Of a stretch of DNA of 64,000 nucleotides, positions 61,501 through 64,000 are shown piece after piece. The stretch's first letter is position 1; the number at the start of each line of letters is the position of its first letter. Location: assembly GCA_902800215.1 (NCBI GenBank), contig CADCDS010000006.1, positions 62,001-126,000 on the forward strand. The letters run 5' to 3'. The position numbers and the translations under genes were made by a program. The notes under the pieces are model-generated. The model saw nothing but the letters and a program-made list of their open reading frames with translations. It searched no databases and was not told where the DNA came from. This DNA is from an uncultured Bacteroidales bacterium. Its GTDB lineage: Bacteria > Bacteroidota > Bacteroidia > Bacteroidales > Paludibacteraceae.

Positions 61501-62517
61501 TTAATTTTCAACTATTTCACACCAGTGGTGCGTATCTTCTGCACGACCGAACTGGATATCGCGTAGGGCGTGATAGAGTTCGCTCAGTACCGGTCCCGGT
61601 TCATTGCCGAATAAATAGGTCTTTCCTTTCTCCGGATCCAGCACTTTATCAATCGGCGAGATCACGCAGGCTGTTCCACATGCTGCACCTTCACTCATCT
61701 CACTTAACTCCTCCAGCCGTATATGCCGTCTCGTCACTTTCATTCCCCGTTCCTTGGCCAAGGTCATGAGGCTGTCGTTGGTGATGCTCGGTAGGATAGC
61801 GCTTGATCTGGGTGTGAGGTACTCATTGCCTTTGATGCCAATGAAGTTAGCCGCTGAACACTCGTCGATATACCGATGATGTTTGGCATCAAGGAACAAG
61901 CAGTCGTATCCTAAGGCATGTGCCGCTTCGGTTGCACGGAACGAGGAGGCGTAGTTTCCTCCCACTTTGAACTGACCTGTTCCCAATGGAGCGGCACGGT
62001 CCACATGGCGGTTGACGATAAACGTCGTGCAGTGGAACTTACCCGGATAGTAAGGACCGATAGGCGAAGGGATGACGATGAACTCAAAATCTCTTCCCGG
62101 TCCTACACCCAGACGCGGTGTGGTACCGATTAGTAACGGGCGGAAATACAGGGTCGCACCGGTTCCATAAGGCGGTACGAGATCGATGTTCTTCTCCAAA
62201 GCCAAGTGTATCGCTTTGCCGAAGATCTCCTCCGGTACCGGTTCCATAAACAAACCCTCTGCACTCTTCGCCATTCGTTTCGCATTCTCTTTCCAACGGA
62301 AGATACGAATCTTCCCGTCCACACCTCGAAACGCTTTCAATCCCTCAAAAGCTTCCTGTCCGTATTGCAGACAAGTAGCCGATACATGCAAATGCAGGTA
62401 TTTGTCCTTTGTGGCGTATGGTTCCTCCCATGCTCCCTCATGATACGCCGAGCGAACGATATATTCCGGCTCGGTATAATGAAATCCCAATTTACTCCAA
62501 TCGATATCTCGTTTCAT
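61501..62517 (-). CDS. ilvE: Branched-chain amino acid aminotransferase
   Basis: This PLP enzyme performs the last step of Leu, Ile and Val synthesis. From ATG 62517 the protein has 338 residues: LKAFRGVDGKIRIFRW, YFRPLLIGTTPRLGVGP, and the PLP-lysine region FKVGGNYASS followed by DECSAANFIGIK. An upstream ATG (62562) lies further inside the WbqC gene and is less likely; the chosen start overlaps it by 26 bases. Confidence 0.92.
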   Translation of the reverse strand: MKRDIDWSKLGFHYTEPEYIVRSAYHEGAWEEPYATKDKYLHLHVSATCLQYGQEAFEGLKAFRGVDGKIRIFRWKENAKRMAKSAEGLFMEPVPEEIFGKAIHLALEKNIDLVPPYGTGATLYFRPLLIGTTPRLGVGPGRDFEFIVIPSPIGPYYPGKFHCTTFIVNRHVDRAAPLGTGQFKVGGNYASSFRATEAAHALGYDCLFLDAKHHRYIDECSAANFIGIKGNEYLTPRSSAILPSITNDSLMTLAKERGMKVTRRHIRLEELSEMSEGAACGTACVISPIDKVLDPEKGKTYLFGNEPGPVLSELYHALRDIQFGRAEDTHHWCEIVEN

Positions 62518-63025
62518 TTCCGTATTCAAACAATGTATCCAATATACTTTTTCCGTCTCCAAAAGAACGGTTCAATTCTTCGTTTTTCCAATCCGTGGTG
62601 GACTTGTATGCAAAGCCTTCTATGGGTTTGGGACTGTTGAGCAACAAAGCCATGATCGTCTCGTGAATAGCGTTGTTATAGTCCCATAAAAACCGATATT
62701 CGTGTTCATAGAACGGTTTTAGAAACTCTGCATAGTAGTCAAAGAACGGTGTGTGCTTGTATGCCGAGACCAGACTGATCCAGTGTTGGTGTTGCCATCG
62801 GGTCTGATAACTGATCTCGATATCGCGTGTGAACTGCTTATGTTCCACTTTCTTCACCGGAACGGTGAGACGTATCTCATCTCCGTTAGCGCCGGTGATC
62901 GTGCAGCGGTTCCGGCAGGTCTGTTTCTCAAAACTCTCCCAACCTTCTATCTCCACCGTTTCGGGTGCGATGAGGTACGCTTTGTACCACTCGCTCGGTG
63001 CCATATATGCGACAGGCAGCGTCAT
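62492..63025 (-). CDS. WbqC-like family protein
   Basis: The 177-residue protein matches WbqC-type sequences: PSEWYKAYLIAPETVEIEGW, RLTVPVKKVEHKQFTRDIEI, and HTPFFDYYAEFLKPFYEHEY. The family is linked to O-antigen and glycan biosynthesis but its reaction is unknown. Its start overlaps the lepB stop by one base (TGATG). Confidence 0.85.
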   Translation of the reverse strand: MTLPVAYMAPSEWYKAYLIAPETVEIEGWESFEKQTCRNRCTITGANGDEIRLTVPVKKVEHKQFTRDIEISYQTRWQHQHWISLVSAYKHTPFFDYYAEFLKPFYEHEYRFLWDYNNAIHETIMALLLNSPKPIEGFAYKSTTDWKNEELNRSFGDGKSILDTLFEYGNETRYRLE

Positions 63026-63999
63026 CAGCAGTTCGTCACCCGTTTCCCGATTCGATTCCAGCGGATACGGCCTTTGTCTTTGTCAATACTGAGCCAGATG
63101 AAGATCGGTCGTCCGACGATGTGATCTTCCGGCACAAATCCCCAGTAACGGCTGTCAGCACTCTTATGGCGGTTGTCACCCATCATCCAGTAGTAGTCCA
63201 TTTCAAAGGTATATTCCTCTCCGATCTTCATCGGCTTGAACTCATAGGCATCGGCGATGCGCCGGTAGATCCAGTAGTTCTCCTCCGTGATCAGGATCTT
63301 ATCACCTTTCTTAGGAATATAGATGGGTCCGTAGTCGTCTCGTGTCCAATCGTTGTGTCCTAAGGGATACACTTCTCCTTCCGCGTCACGTTCCACTTCA
63401 ATGGCCGTAATATGACTATTCTTCTCCATCTGCGCCTTCATCTCTTTGGTCAACGGGAAATGGTAAGAACCGTTGGGACCGCGTTGACGGTCATCCAGAC
63501 TGATCTCCAGTTTATCCAGGTACTTGGCACTCAACGGTGTTCCGTCGGTGAAGACGAAGTAGTTGTATTGTACGCCTTCCCGTTCCGGTTCCGGTACCCA
63601 AGCACTGTCACTCATCGTCCAGATCACGTTTTCGATGATCTTCAAACTGTCTCCCGGTTCGCCTACACAACGCTTGACGTAGTTCTCCCGACGATCAACC
63701 GGTCGCACTTTCAAATGCTGAAAATCTTTCTGTTTCACCGGAATACCGAACCGTGCCGATAAGGCATGGTATCCGTATTTCTCCGCCATATATTTGAGCG
63801 TGTAGTAATCCGGATTTTCTATACCGGCGATGACAGTATCTCCGGCAGGGAAATTAAACACCACGATATCGCCTTTCTGGGGATGCGTCCAACCTTTGAG
63901 ACGCTTGTAATTCCAATGCGGGTGATAGAAATAACTCTGTCCTCCACCTAACCAACTCGGCATCGTGTGCTGTACCAACGGCATGGATAAAGGCGTCAT
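63025..63999 (-). CDS. lepB: Signal peptidase I (partial, 5' end beyond the window)
   Basis: The visible 324 residues hold the S26 core. The catalytic-serine region reads [13 protein letters not shown], and the Lys region is [19 protein letters not shown]. Then come [11 protein letters not shown] and a [29 protein letters not shown] box E pattern. Bacteroidales enzymes carry an N-terminal membrane helix that would lie past base 64000, so the start is not seen; the frame stays open to the edge. It is the first visible gene of the 14-gene operon. Confidence 0.88.
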   Translation of the reverse strand: MTPLSMPLVQHTMPSWLGGGQSYFYHPHWNYKRLKGWTHPQKGDIVVFNFPAGDTVIAGIENPDYYTLKYMAEKYGYHALSARFGIPVKQKDFQHLKVRPVDRRENYVKRCVGEPGDSLKIIENVIWTMSDSAWVPEPEREGVQYNYFVFTDGTPLSAKYLDKLEISLDDRQRGPNGSYHFPLTKEMKAQMEKNSHITAIEVERDAEGEVYPLGHNDWTRDDYGPIYIPKKGDKILITEENYWIYRRIADAYEFKPMKIGEEYTFEMDYYWMMGDNRHKSADSRYWGFVPEDHIVGRPIFIWLSIDKDKGRIRWNRIGKRVTNC

Positions 64000-64000
64000 C

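Overview
The window looks like chromosomal DNA from an uncultured member of the order Bacteroidales (phylum Bacteroidota). The main clues are promoters of the TTTG-N20-TAnnTTTG type before many genes, weak or absent Shine-Dalgarno sequences, many secreted proteins that share one short C-terminal tail, and core proteins (Mpl, TypA, Tgt, PanD, LptB, WbqC, IlvE, a PTR transporter) of Bacteroidales type. No rRNA, tRNA or CRISPR array was seen. Functions are read from protein motifs; no database search was possible.

Layout. 1-8300: mostly minus-strand housekeeping genes (dCMP-deaminase-like, mpl, a trigger factor without its PPIase domain, typA, then the operon panD-tgt-lptF/G-like), plus a tiny plus-strand secreted protein. 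8300-11360: an accessory patch of gene fragments (YhcG/DUF1016, ORF6N, a winged-helix tail), one intact DUF1016 nuclease-like gene, duplicated terminator/promoter cassettes and a small-RNA candidate. 11360-17513: a large secreted protein, grpE, dnaJ and an outer-membrane barrel. 17454-28400: ten minus-strand genes, nearly all overlapping, that run from a stand-alone M6-protease propeptide and an M6 protease through xth, lptB, an LtaS-like phosphotransferase, a kelch lipoprotein and a Wzi-like protein to two glycosyltransferases and an O-antigen ligase/polymerase. 28542-41223: a secreted protein region with a rhamnogalacturonan-acetylesterase-like protein, two more M6 proteases, an S26/SipW-like peptidase with a PqqD-like partner, and repeat-rich surface proteins. 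41691-48818: one 2375-residue surface protein. 49027-50332: a 44-residue peptide gene and a RhuM-family gene. 50335-64000: fourteen closely packed minus-strand genes from lepB (cut by the window edge) to a GH28 pectinase and a DUF4861 protein.

How the genes fit together. Envelope building dominates (LptB, LptF/G, O-antigen ligase, glycosyltransferases, flippases, Wzi, lipoproteins, signal peptidase). The secreted set (M6 proteases, Ig- and B-repeat-like proteins, SGNH esterase) carries a shared C-terminal tail of about 30 residues that resembles a type IX secretion sorting signal. A GH28, a DUF4861 protein and the SGNH esterase suggest pectin or rhamnogalacturonan use.

The two most unusual signals are at sequence level. 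First, three unrelated accessory families (DUF1016, ORF6N, RhuM) carry in-frame short palindromes. Where they occur in tandem (DUF1016 and ORF6N), the arms differ from unit to unit but largely stay self-complementary. Second, many loci contain degenerate tandem 'word' repeats of roughly 6-11 bp at gene junctions, inside genes, and directly before the C-terminal tail of several secreted proteins. The same word families recur at distant loci.
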